Assembly (NCBI RefSeq): GCF_014855515.1
Contig: NZ_JACYFK010000002.1
Coordinates: 1-64,000, forward strand
Source of the DNA: Euzebyella marina
GTDB taxonomy: Bacteria; Bacteroidota; Bacteroidia; Flavobacteriales; Flavobacteriaceae
Reading direction: 5' to 3'
Length of the DNA stretch: 64,000 bases
Of this stretch, positions 33,819 through 42,034 are shown one piece after another (within the stretch, counting starts at the first letter, position 1; each line of letters begins with the position of its first letter). Below the pieces are notes generated by a model. It was given only the letters and a program-made list of their open reading frames with translations, searched no databases and was not told where the DNA came from. Both the position numbers and the translations under genes were made by a program.

Positions 33819-35558
33819 TTATATTGAAGTTTTAACGGGCGATTTTTTAAGAAATCTATCAAAGCCTTCAAAAGCTAATGAGATAACGATGACCAAAGCC
33901 GAACCAATAAAGTTCAACCAGAGGTATCCTAATTTTTCATCCCCGGACGGATAAATAAATATGAGGGAATAAAAAAGTACAAAGACAATGAGTTGTGTAA
34001 GTATCGCCGCAAAGAATACGGCATTGCCTTTGACAAATTTGAAAAAGAAAGCTAATAGAAATATACCTAATACATTGCCGTAAAAAACGGAACCAATGAT
34101 ATTGACCAATTGTATCAGATTATCGAATAGATTGGCAAAGCTAGCTATCAATATGGCCAGAACACCCCATAGAAGGGTAAAAAGTTTTGTATACTTCACA
34201 TATTGTTTATCGGTTAACTCTTCTTTATTGTTTCTTTTGTAGAGGTCAAGAGCGGTAATTGTACCGAGGGCGTTCAGTTCAGATGCGGTCGAGGACATGG
34301 CAGCGGACAATATTACCGCCAAAAGTAGGCCTATAAGGCCTCTAGGCAGGTTATTTAGAATAAAGTGGATAAACACATAATCTTTATCGTTTGTTTCTAC
34401 GGTACCGTCAGCCTGTTGTATCAATGCCTTCGCAGCGGCCCTGTTGGTACTGTCCTTTACATTGAGGGTGATTATTTGTTGTTTGGCATCTTCAACAGCG
34501 GCATATTCTTTTAGCTCCAAAGCGGTCGAAAATTTGTTCAGGGCTATTTTTTTCGATTCCTCTAAAGTCTGCTGTCCTTTTTGCAAAATTTCATAATCTT
34601 TTGCTTGTTCAGAACCCATTACGGCAGCTGTAGCAGCAGGATTGAAGTTTAAGGGAGAAGGGTTGTACTGATAGAAAACAAAGACCATAATCCCCACCAG
34701 AAGAATGAAAAACTGCATGGGAATCTTAAAAATACCATTGAACACCAAACCTAATTGGCTTTCCCTAACCGATTTTCCGGAAAGATATCGTTGAACTTGG
34801 CTTTGGTCTGTACCGAAATAAGCCAAGGCCAAGAATAGTCCTCCGGTAATTCCGCTCCAAAACGTATACCGACTTTTAGGGTCAAAACTGAAATCTATGA
34901 TATTCAATTTATCGGTAGCACCAGCTATCTTCATGGCCTTAGATAAATTGATGTCTGCCGGCAGATGCCCCAAAATAAAAAAGAAGGTGATGAACATACC
35001 GGTCATGATGATGAACATCTGTTGTTTTTGGGTGACACTCACTGCCTTTGTTCCCCCGGAAACGGTATAAATTATAACCAGTATACCTATTATTATGTTC
35101 AATGTTCTCAAATCCCAACCTAACACGGCCGATAAAATGATGGCCGGCGCGTAGATGGTAATACCGGCTGCAAGTCCGCGTTGTAAAAGAAACAAAATGG
35201 CAGCCAGCGATCTGGTTTTTAAATCAAATCTATTTTCTAAGAATTCGTAAGCCGTATAGACTTTTAATTTGTGGTATATGGGCACGAAAACCAGACAAAT
35301 GATAATCATGGCCAAAGGCAGCCCCAAATAAAATTGTACGAAACCCATACCGTCATGAAATGCTTGGCCTGGGGTAGATAAGAAAGTAATAGCACTCGCT
35401 TGAGTCGCCATGACCGATAGACCGATAGTCCACCATTTGGCATCTTTACCACCACCCACATAGTCACTGACATTATCGCTGCCACGGGTTCGCCAAACGC
35501 CGTATGCTACTATGAAAAGTAAGGTACCGCCCAGTATGATCCAATCCAGTACTCCCAT
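33819..35558 (-). CDS. Sodium:solute symporter (SSS family)
   Basis: 579 aa with about 13-14 membrane helices. The start MGVLDWIILGGTLLFIVAYG, the KDAKWWTIGLSVMATQASAI segment and GTDQSQVQRYLSGKS are conserved SSS motifs. It couples substrate uptake to sodium. Between helices, at about residues 305-385, there is a hydrophilic helical insertion (EQAKDYEILQKGQQTLEESK and following) not present in classic members such as vSGLT. It follows a 33-aa membrane peptide and the PIG-L gene, so it may import the sugar or acyl product released by that deacetylase. Confidence 0.92.
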   Translation of the reverse strand: MGVLDWIILGGTLLFIVAYGVWRTRGSDNVSDYVGGGKDAKWWTIGLSVMATQASAITFLSTPGQAFHDGMGFVQFYLGLPLAMIIICLVFVPIYHKLKVYTAYEFLENRFDLKTRSLAAILFLLQRGLAAGITIYAPAIILSAVLGWDLRTLNIIIGILVIIYTVSGGTKAVSVTQKQQMFIIMTGMFITFFFILGHLPADINLSKAMKIAGATDKLNIIDFSFDPKSRYTFWSGITGGLFLALAYFGTDQSQVQRYLSGKSVRESQLGLVFNGIFKIPMQFFILLVGIMVFVFYQYNPSPLNFNPAATAAVMGSEQAKDYEILQKGQQTLEESKKIALNKFSTALELKEYAAVEDAKQQIITLNVKDSTNRAAAKALIQQADGTVETNDKDYVFIHFILNNLPRGLIGLLLAVILSAAMSSTASELNALGTITALDLYKRNNKEELTDKQYVKYTKLFTLLWGVLAILIASFANLFDNLIQLVNIIGSVFYGNVLGIFLLAFFFKFVKGNAVFFAAILTQLIVFVLFYSLIFIYPSGDEKLGYLWLNFIGSALVIVISLAFEGFDRFLKKSPVKTSI

Positions 35559-35559
35559 G

Positions 35560-35661
35560 TTACTTAAATGATATCATTAGGTAACAGAAAATAAGAACGT
35601 AAATTATATTGAGAACCAAAACAATGGTGTACTCTTTCTTCCAATTCGATTTTTCGAGCAT
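35560..35661 (-). CDS. 33-aa membrane peptide between PIG-L and symporter genes
   Basis: ATG 35661-35659 is 2 bases after the PIG-L stop codon and the TAA (35562-35560) is 1 base before the symporter start. The peptide begins MLEKSNWKKEYTIVLVLN and continues into a single hydrophobic helix to the end. The positive N-terminus followed by one helix suggests an inner-membrane peptide with its N-terminus in the cytoplasm. Tight packing in the operon argues for translation. It may be a small subunit of the symporter, like other transporter-associated peptides; this is inferred. Confidence 0.65.
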   Translation of the reverse strand: MLEKSNWKKEYTIVLVLNIIYVLIFCYLMISFK

Positions 35662-35663
35662 TT

Positions 35664-38201
35664 TTAACCTTTTATTTCCGGTTGATTGGCTGTTGATTCC
35701 GATTTGCCTAAAGATAGCATATTAGCGAAAAGTTTGTAGGCTCCTGGTACACCTGCGGGTAACTCCCTAAAAAAGCTTAGTCCCGTGTAAATATAATGGC
35801 CTTTTCCGTAAGGGGCTACCAAAAGACTGCCTGTCAATGCTGATTCCCCTTTGTCTTTCATTGAAAGTATCGGGGTAAATTCTTTACTCCATTCATTAGG
35901 GAAATATAATCCTCTTTCCTGAACCCAACCATTAAAATCGTTCAAGTTTATCTGATTCGGGGTTGTGACCAAATCGTGCTTAGGCTCAAGAATGGTAACG
36001 GCCGAATTTTCATCGGTGACCCTATCTCGAGATATGGTAATGGGATAAGGGGCTATCTGATCAAACTGTTTGTCCCATCTTCCGGCGGTATTGTATTGAA
36101 TAATCAAATTGCCACCGTTCTCTACATAATCAAAAAGGTAACGTTGCTTAAACTTAAGTTCGTTGACCACATTATATGCCCGAATGCCTACTACTACGGC
36201 ATCATATTTATCAAGTGAAGCACTTGAAATGGTTTCTGGCGCTATGGTATGAACAATGTAACCAATTTGCCTTAAGCTTTCTGGTACGTTATCACCAGCC
36301 CCCGTTATGTATCCAATATGTTCGCCACTCTTGTGAATATCAAGACGTACGGCCTTAACTTCTGATGGTAAAAGAACACTTTGCTTGGGTACGTGGCTAT
36401 AATCGATCGTAACAAGTTCTTTGGAAACTGTTTTACCAGCGACCGTTACTTCAGGAATTAACTTACCCTGATTTTCATCACTTGGCGGTGTTACTCTAAA
36501 ATAGAAAGTTTGAGAATCTCCCTTTTTTAAAATTTCAAATTTTTGGGTAGAATCTTCAATATTCCAACCTTCAGAGGCGTCTAGATGAATAGTTCCTTCC
36601 ACATTCGAGGCATGGGTGGTTACCGTAACCGGAATGTTTTTTGAATCTCCATCCGCAAAAATCAGAACTTTGTCAGCAATACTGGCCGTGGCTTTAGGTA
36701 ACACTTCAAATGGTTGAAATAGTTCACCTTTGTCAGGTTTGGCAAAGCGATATCTTACCGGCTTTTCAAATACGATAGATTGACCATCAAAATCAAGTTC
36801 GAATTTGGCATTCAAAGCGGGCGGAGTTTCGGGCTTTCCGATAAGAAGCGGATTGTCAACTTTGTACATGCCTAGGCTACCCGGATCGCGAAGCCAATAG
36901 GCACTGGTAAAAGCCGCATTTTCTGGCAGTTTCACCTCAAGTTCAAAATTCTTTTTTTGATTGGCACCTAGACTTATGGAGGGCGTTATCTGAGCACCGC
37001 TCGGATCAACCTTTACAGAAACCAGTTTTATGGTATTCTTGCTTCGGTTGACCAGTTCAATGTCTAATTGTACCGATTCACCAGGGTTACTTGATTCGCT
37101 CTGCGAAGAGGCCTCAAAATAAAGTCCTGATATTTGGGCTATAAGGTCTCTTAATTCTTTTGACTTAACATTTTTCCAATGGGCGTCTTTTATATTTTGA
37201 AGAAGGTCATATGCCTCCAATAATTGTGATAGATGGGCCGAAGGGTCTTTAAAGTTAAAATGGGCCTCGACATCGTACAAAATTTTACCTATGGCCTCAC
37301 CGCCTTCAACTCGTGACCATGTCGTATCGATACCATCAAAAATATTGTTCTTGTCTTTTGGCAAATCACCTTTCAATAGTTCGATATACTCATCTTCTGT
37401 TCCTCGGGTCGATAGCCTACCAAAACCCTGACAGAGATGTTGACTGCTGGCCAACGCCGCAATTTCATTATTTGATTTTCCTAAAATGGGGTAGTAGACA
37501 CCGATATCCAATTTTAGGAGGTTCGATTTGTCGGCTTTCTCAAAATTTTCTTGACTGCCATAAAACCACCATGAGGTATTAAAAAACAATCTTTTTGGCT
37601 GCCATGCTTGAGTATGCTTTAATTGTTGGGGATATGCCTTTGGATCATTGGCAAGATCAAAAGCCTCATGGCTCAGCATTGCAGATGAAGTATGGTGCCC
37701 GTGGGTGCTACCCGGGCTTCGGTGGTCGAACCGATTAATAATAACGTCCGGTTTAAACTTTCTGATTGCCCAAACTACGTCACCCAAAACCTCCTCTTTT
37801 TGCCATATTTCCAAGGTTTCGTCAGGATGTTTTGAATAACCAAAATCATTGGCTCTAGAAAAGAATTGCTCCCCGCCATCAACAGAACGTGCGGCCAATA
37901 ATTCTTGGGTTCTGAGTACGCCTAATAATTCCCTGAGTTCAGGGCCTATCAGATTTTGCCCCCCGTCACCTCTGGTAAGGGATAAATAGGCCGTTCTAGC
38001 CTTCACCTCATTTGAAAGGTAAGATATCAATCTAGTGTTTTCATCGTCGGGGTGCGCCGCTAGATATAGAGCCGTTCCTAGAAAGTTAAGTTTTTGTAAT
38101 GAATGGTATATTTCTGAAGAAGAATACTGAACTGGAGGTTGTGCATAGGCGATGTTACGGAAAAAAAATATTCCGACAAAAAACACCAATAGTTGACGCA
38201 T
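35664..38201 (-). CDS. Secreted PIG-L family deacetylase with C-terminal GATase-like domain
   Basis: 845 aa from ATG 38201-38199 (MRQLLVFFVGIFFFRNIAYA, a signal peptide); a frame to 38240 has no better start. The PIG-L/LmbE domain (about 30-290) carries the zinc motif AAHPDDE and the distal GHHTSS. A beta-sandwich region follows (about 380-615), then a class I glutamine-amidotransferase-like domain (about 625-835, YDAVVVGIRAYN, GGNLIIQYN). PIG-L enzymes remove N-acetyl groups from sugars. The exported location and linkage to a symporter and SusCD suggest processing of an acetylated substrate outside the cytoplasm. Confidence 0.9.
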   Translation of the reverse strand: MRQLLVFFVGIFFFRNIAYAQPPVQYSSSEIYHSLQKLNFLGTALYLAAHPDDENTRLISYLSNEVKARTAYLSLTRGDGGQNLIGPELRELLGVLRTQELLAARSVDGGEQFFSRANDFGYSKHPDETLEIWQKEEVLGDVVWAIRKFKPDVIINRFDHRSPGSTHGHHTSSAMLSHEAFDLANDPKAYPQQLKHTQAWQPKRLFFNTSWWFYGSQENFEKADKSNLLKLDIGVYYPILGKSNNEIAALASSQHLCQGFGRLSTRGTEDEYIELLKGDLPKDKNNIFDGIDTTWSRVEGGEAIGKILYDVEAHFNFKDPSAHLSQLLEAYDLLQNIKDAHWKNVKSKELRDLIAQISGLYFEASSQSESSNPGESVQLDIELVNRSKNTIKLVSVKVDPSGAQITPSISLGANQKKNFELEVKLPENAAFTSAYWLRDPGSLGMYKVDNPLLIGKPETPPALNAKFELDFDGQSIVFEKPVRYRFAKPDKGELFQPFEVLPKATASIADKVLIFADGDSKNIPVTVTTHASNVEGTIHLDASEGWNIEDSTQKFEILKKGDSQTFYFRVTPPSDENQGKLIPEVTVAGKTVSKELVTIDYSHVPKQSVLLPSEVKAVRLDIHKSGEHIGYITGAGDNVPESLRQIGYIVHTIAPETISSASLDKYDAVVVGIRAYNVVNELKFKQRYLFDYVENGGNLIIQYNTAGRWDKQFDQIAPYPITISRDRVTDENSAVTILEPKHDLVTTPNQINLNDFNGWVQERGLYFPNEWSKEFTPILSMKDKGESALTGSLLVAPYGKGHYIYTGLSFFRELPAGVPGAYKLFANMLSLGKSESTANQPEIKG

Positions 38202-38254
38202 AGTGTTGGTTTTTGTGGCTGCAATCCACCTAAATTTCAAAAGGGGGATATACT

Positions 38255-38262
38255 CAAAGATA
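38255..38262 (-). promoter_or_regulatory. -7 promoter element of the PIG-L operon
   Basis: TATCTTTG on the minus strand matches TAnnTTTG, 54 bases upstream of the chosen start codon. Confidence 0.4.
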
Positions 38263-38349
38263 GAAAGTTTACAGGGCTGCTCCGTTTTTTTAGAACTTCT
38301 TTAACAAAAAGAAAATTAAAAAGTGCTTATACAACCGAACCAAACGTCA

Positions 38350-38895
38350 TTACGTTTCTTCGGTTCCGTCAGGCGTTTCTTCTAAATTGTAAACCAATGT
38401 TACCGCCTTTTGCATTAAAAGGTTATTAGGATAAACCAGTAACTCTCCGTTCTCTTTGCGCAGACTTACGTGAAAGGCTTTGATGTCTTCGATTAGATAG
38501 GCCTCGTCAGAATTGATTTCCTTATCCAAAATTTTGACGCGGTCCCCAATTTTAAAGGGGAAAGAGAAAAAGAGCACGACCCCTGCTGTAACATTGCTTA
38601 AAATAGACCAGCTGGCGAACAAGGCAACACCTATGACGGCAAACACCGACGAAAAGACCAAGCCAACTTCTTTGTAATCGAAACCCCATATAAAGAAAAT
38701 AATGCCCAAACCAATAATGGTCAAAAGACCTGAAACATACTTGCTTATCAGCACGGTTCTCGGCTCGGCGATATTGCTGATTCGACCAATTTTCCGAATG
38801 GTTTTGTCAAGTAAGTATTTAAGAAAAATAATGACCACGAGGGTAATAATGGTGGCCAAAAATTCATTTTTATAACTACTCAGAAATTCTTCCAT
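38350..38895 (-). CDS. Small mechanosensitive (MscS-type) channel protein
   Basis: 181 aa. Three hydrophobic helices (about 12-30, 52-72, 78-112) end in the glycine/alanine-rich pore helix VFAVIGVALFASWSILSNV, followed by the FPFKIGDRVKIL beta-domain that is the signature of the MscS family. It lacks the large C-terminal cage, as do other short bacterial MscS homologues. It likely releases solutes during osmotic downshock. It lies 4 bases after a lipoprotein gene on the same strand and is part of that operon. Confidence 0.92.
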   Translation of the reverse strand: MEEFLSSYKNEFLATIITLVVIIFLKYLLDKTIRKIGRISNIAEPRTVLISKYVSGLLTIIGLGIIFFIWGFDYKEVGLVFSSVFAVIGVALFASWSILSNVTAGVVLFFSFPFKIGDRVKILDKEINSDEAYLIEDIKAFHVSLRKENGELLVYPNNLLMQKAVTLVYNLEETPDGTEET

Positions 38896-38899
38896 AAAA

Positions 38900-39826
38900 T
38901 CACAATCCTAAACTGTCGCGCAAAGATAAATCCTTATTTCCGTTTTGTTTCCAATAAGGAGTTTTTAAAGTTTCGATTTTTGTGGCAACAGAGGTCATCT
39001 GTTTGGCATTGGGGCCAAAACCACTTTCAAAAGTTTCTGACCATCCGCTAATTTGGTAAGGAAACTGATTTGAAAATTCAATCTTCAGGGTGCGATTTAG
39101 TTCCGGGTAGCTTATTTCGTATGAGAAACTTTCACCTTCAGAAGTAAGGTTTAAGTTGGCTTTGTAAGAGCGAAGTTCTTTATGGGATAAACGAATATAC
39201 TCCAACGAAGGAACCACTTCAAACTCCCCCTGAGGTAAACTTTTTGGATCGATTCGAATTTGGTTCCACAGTTCATTTTCCAAAACTTCTTTGCTTATAG
39301 CAAACTTTTGGTCGGCCTCGTTTTCAAAATAGGAATGTGATGAGATTTCAAATTCAGTTCTATTATTAATCTGGGCATATACCTGACCGCACCATTCTTG
39401 AGAAGAGAAGGATACTTTTAGCGCATGCCGATCATTGTGTACGGGGTAAAACGAACTGGTCATAATGGAGTAGGGGTATATTCCCGTTAAATAGTTTTTG
39501 GTGGTATTCAACTTTAACACAGGAATGTTCTCGGGATCATGACCATCTGCCTTTACCTGCTTTTCGGGTAAAAACGGTTCGGTAACATATATTAGGACCG
39601 CCTTTCCGTCTCGAGTTTCGCCATACCTTGCTTGTTGCAGGTTGTAAGAAGTAATTTCGGCATCGCCTGCATACCAGTAATTTTTAAATTCTTCCGAAAG
39701 ACTTTTTTTTGGTTTTGACTTTACAGCTTCCTTATTGTTCTCATTTTCCAATAATTGTTTCTCATTCTTATCCCTGCAAGAGATAAAGGATAAGAACAAA
39801 GCTATAATGATAAATTGACGAGCCAT
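38900..39826 (-). CDS. Conserved lipoprotein, unknown function
   Basis: 308 aa from ATG 39826-39824 (MARQFIIIALFLSFISC); the lipobox Cys is residue 17. A longer frame to 39880 would hide the signal peptide. The mature protein is beta-rich with conserved segments YWYAGDAEITSYNLQQARYG and SFSSQEWCGQVYAQ. I do not know a function; homologues in this operon are sometimes named after the neighbouring maf gene, which the sequence does not support. It lies between maf and the MscS gene, same strand. Confidence 0.8.
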   Translation of the reverse strand: MARQFIIIALFLSFISCRDKNEKQLLENENNKEAVKSKPKKSLSEEFKNYWYAGDAEITSYNLQQARYGETRDGKAVLIYVTEPFLPEKQVKADGHDPENIPVLKLNTTKNYLTGIYPYSIMTSSFYPVHNDRHALKVSFSSQEWCGQVYAQINNRTEFEISSHSYFENEADQKFAISKEVLENELWNQIRIDPKSLPQGEFEVVPSLEYIRLSHKELRSYKANLNLTSEGESFSYEISYPELNRTLKIEFSNQFPYQISGWSETFESGFGPNAKQMTSVATKIETLKTPYWKQNGNKDLSLRDSLGL

Positions 39827-39905
39827 GATTGTAGTTTTATTTTTAAAAAACAGGTTTTTTGTCCTAAAACAAAAGGACATATGCTCTAATTTTAAAGTGG
39901 AGCGA

Positions 39906-40493
39906 CTATTTTGTCATTTCGTACAAGGTGGTATATACCAATTGTGTGGGTAGACCGACCACATTAGTGTAAGAGCCCTTGATTTCTTCAATACCCACCA
40001 GGCCTATCCATTCTTGTATGCCATATGCACCAGCCTTGTCGTAGGGTTTAAAGGTTGAAATGTAATGGTCAATCTCTTGCCTAGATAGTTTCGCAAATTT
40101 CACTTCGGTAACTTGTCTAACAATTTTTTGTGCTTCTGTGGTGGTGAAACAGACGGAGGTAATTACTTGATGCCAATCTCCTGACATGGTTTCTAGCATA
40201 TCAACGGCTTCCATTTCATTGGAGGCCTTTGCCAATGACTTTTTATTGTGCCACACCACGGTGTCAGAAGTTAATAAAATATCTTTTGACGAGAGACTTT
40301 CTTTTAGAGGCTCTGCTTTCAATTTTGCTAAAAAATCTGATATATCACCTCCTTCTAAATGTTCGGGATACGATTCTTCGACCGACTTCATACGTATTTC
40401 AAAATCGAGCCCCATATCCATCAAAAACTGTTTTCTTCTGGGTGAGCCCGAGGCCAGGATCAAGTTGTAATTTTTTAATTGGTCTTGTAACAT
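39906..40493 (-). CDS. maf: Maf family nucleoside triphosphate pyrophosphatase
   Basis: 195 aa, the standard Maf/HAM1-fold size. LILASGSPRRKQFL is the phosphate-binding N-terminal motif, SSKDILLTSDTVVW holds the general-base/metal region, and AYGIQEWIGLVGIEEIKGSY is the C-terminal signature. Maf proteins hydrolyse non-canonical or modified nucleotides such as dTTP, UTP or m5UTP to monophosphates. It follows the KdsC-like gene by 3 bases. Confidence 0.93.
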   Translation of the reverse strand: MLQDQLKNYNLILASGSPRRKQFLMDMGLDFEIRMKSVEESYPEHLEGGDISDFLAKLKAEPLKESLSSKDILLTSDTVVWHNKKSLAKASNEMEAVDMLETMSGDWHQVITSVCFTTTEAQKIVRQVTEVKFAKLSRQEIDHYISTFKPYDKAGAYGIQEWIGLVGIEEIKGSYTNVVGLPTQLVYTTLYEMTK

Positions 40494-40496
40494 GAT

Positions 40497-41024
40497 TTAA
40501 TCATTCGAAGCACTATAATTATCCAGCCAATCACCCTTTACTTTAAGCACCTGTTCGATTACGTCTCTTACACAACCCTCGCCGCCATTTTTGTGCGAAA
40601 CATACTTAGAAATAGCTTTTACTTCGGGTACAGCATTTTGCGGACAGGTAGGTATGGCAACCGTCTGCATGGCAGGTATATCGGGTATGTCGTCGCCCAT
40701 GTACAACATGGTTTCAGGAGAAATTCCGTAAATATCCATATACTCTTCTAAGGCATCCAATTTATGATGTGCTCCCAAATAAATATCGGTTACCCCAAGG
40801 GCCCTGAGCCTATTTCGAACGCCCTCGTTCGTTCCACCTGAGATGATACAAATTTTATATCCCTTCTGCAAAGCGGTTTTTAGGGCATAACCATCTTTAA
40901 CGCTCATCTTGCGAAGCATTTCGCCATCTGTAGTAATGATGAGGGTACTATCGGTAAAAACACCATCCACATCAAAAACAAATGTGTCGATATTTTTGAG
41001 GTATTCCTTATAACTTTTTTCCAT
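40497..41024 (-). CDS. kdsC: KdsC-type HAD phosphatase (KDO-8-phosphate phosphatase)
   Basis: 175 aa, capless HAD (C0) length of KdsC. The nucleophile motif is FDVDGVFTDST with D18 and D20; motif II SGG and motif III with MLYMGDDIPDIPAM are present. KdsC releases phosphate from KDO-8-P for lipopolysaccharide synthesis and works as a tetramer. Closely related HADs also act on N-acylneuraminate 9-phosphate, so KDO is the likely but unproven substrate. Its first 17 bases overlap the end of the DUF2520 gene. Confidence 0.9.
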   Translation of the reverse strand: MEKSYKEYLKNIDTFVFDVDGVFTDSTLIITTDGEMLRKMSVKDGYALKTALQKGYKICIISGGTNEGVRNRLRALGVTDIYLGAHHKLDALEEYMDIYGISPETMLYMGDDIPDIPAMQTVAIPTCPQNAVPEVKAISKYVSHKNGGEGCVRDVIEQVLKVKGDWLDNYSASND

Positions 41025-41772
41025 AAGTTTCTTGTAACGATTGGCTTAATAGGGTGTAAATATCTTTATGCAAATCTGATTCTAAAATAGAAAGATGTGC
41101 TTCTAGGGTATTCTGGTCATTTCTTTTGGCCGGCCCAGTTTGGGCCTCATAAGGCGATAAAACTTCTAATTTATCAACAGTCTCTTTGATCAAAGGTTTC
41201 AAAATCGAAAATGAAAGTTGATTTTCTGCACAAATCTTTCCTCCGAGGTAGAAGAGATGGTTGCTGAAGTTGTTGGCGAATACCGCTGCCATGTGTAGCT
41301 GTCTTCTTTGGGATGAATTCACCCTTTGAACATTACCTGAAATAGTACAAGCCAATTCATTTAATTCAAGGTGATTATGTTTGGTATTAGCCTCAATACA
41401 AATAGGAATGTCCTGAAATACCACCTCACGACTTTTACTGAAGGTTTGCAACGGATAAAAAACACCGTGGTTTTCATGTTTGTTCAGTACGCCTAGAGAA
41501 GTTGCCCCCGAGGTATGCACTATGATTCCCTTAAAGTTTTTCAAAAGCCCTGCTATTTTTTCAACGGCATTGTCACTTACGGCTATGATAATAAAATCAG
41601 AATCAACGACCTCTTCAAAGTTGGTACAGAGCTTATCTGGAGAAACAAATGTTTCTAATGCAGATTTATTTCTCGCCACCACCTGTTGGATCAATATATT
41701 TTCAGCTAATGAAAAGGCTTTGTAGAGATGATATGCTACATTGCCCGATCCAATGATGGTAACTGTTTTCAT
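41008..41772 (-). CDS. DUF2520 Rossmann-fold protein
   Basis: 254 aa. The N-terminal TIIGSGNVAYHLYKAF is a glycine-rich NAD(P)-binding fold of the F420-dependent oxidoreductase type, followed by the DUF2520 helical domain (about 125-245; RRQLHMAAVFANNFSNHLFY). It resembles 6-phosphogluconate/ketopantoate-type dehydrogenases, but the substrate is unknown. It begins the operon DUF2520-kdsC-maf-lipoprotein-MscS. Confidence 0.88.
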   Translation of the reverse strand: MKTVTIIGSGNVAYHLYKAFSLAENILIQQVVARNKSALETFVSPDKLCTNFEEVVDSDFIIIAVSDNAVEKIAGLLKNFKGIIVHTSGATSLGVLNKHENHGVFYPLQTFSKSREVVFQDIPICIEANTKHNHLELNELACTISGNVQRVNSSQRRQLHMAAVFANNFSNHLFYLGGKICAENQLSFSILKPLIKETVDKLEVLSPYEAQTGPAKRNDQNTLEAHLSILESDLHKDIYTLLSQSLQETYGKKL

Positions 41773-41996
41773 GCTGCGAAATTACATATATTTCTTCTTG
41801 GCATAAAAAGGGTTTGAGCGTTTCTTCGCTTATATACGATGGTGGGTTGAGTCTTTAATTTGAAAGTTTTTAGATTTCTTATGGTGAATTTTGCATCTCT
41901 CTTTTTCACATTTCGCCCCTAGAATTTTAAATAACAATTAACAGTTCGAAAGGTGTATTAAAGGTTACTTTACATATGCAAGTGATAAAAAGGGCG

Positions 41997-42004
41997 TATT
42001 TTTG
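41997..42004 (+). promoter_or_regulatory. -7 promoter element of the ccsBA gene
   Basis: TATTTTTG matches TAnnTTTG and overlaps a TTG (42002) that opens a longer frame; this rules out that TTG as the start and favours ATG 42035. Confidence 0.5.
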
Positions 42005-42034
42005 CAAGCTGAAAACCAATTCAGCTACTCCAAA

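Noticed and set aside
38900-39826. Naming the lipoprotein a Maf-type septum inhibitor
   Set aside because: The Maf fold is in the adjacent gene; this protein is a beta-rich lipoprotein without Maf motifs.
42002-42034. TTG 42002 as the ccsBA start
   Set aside because: It lies within the TATTTTTG promoter element; ATG 42035 gives the normal N-terminus.
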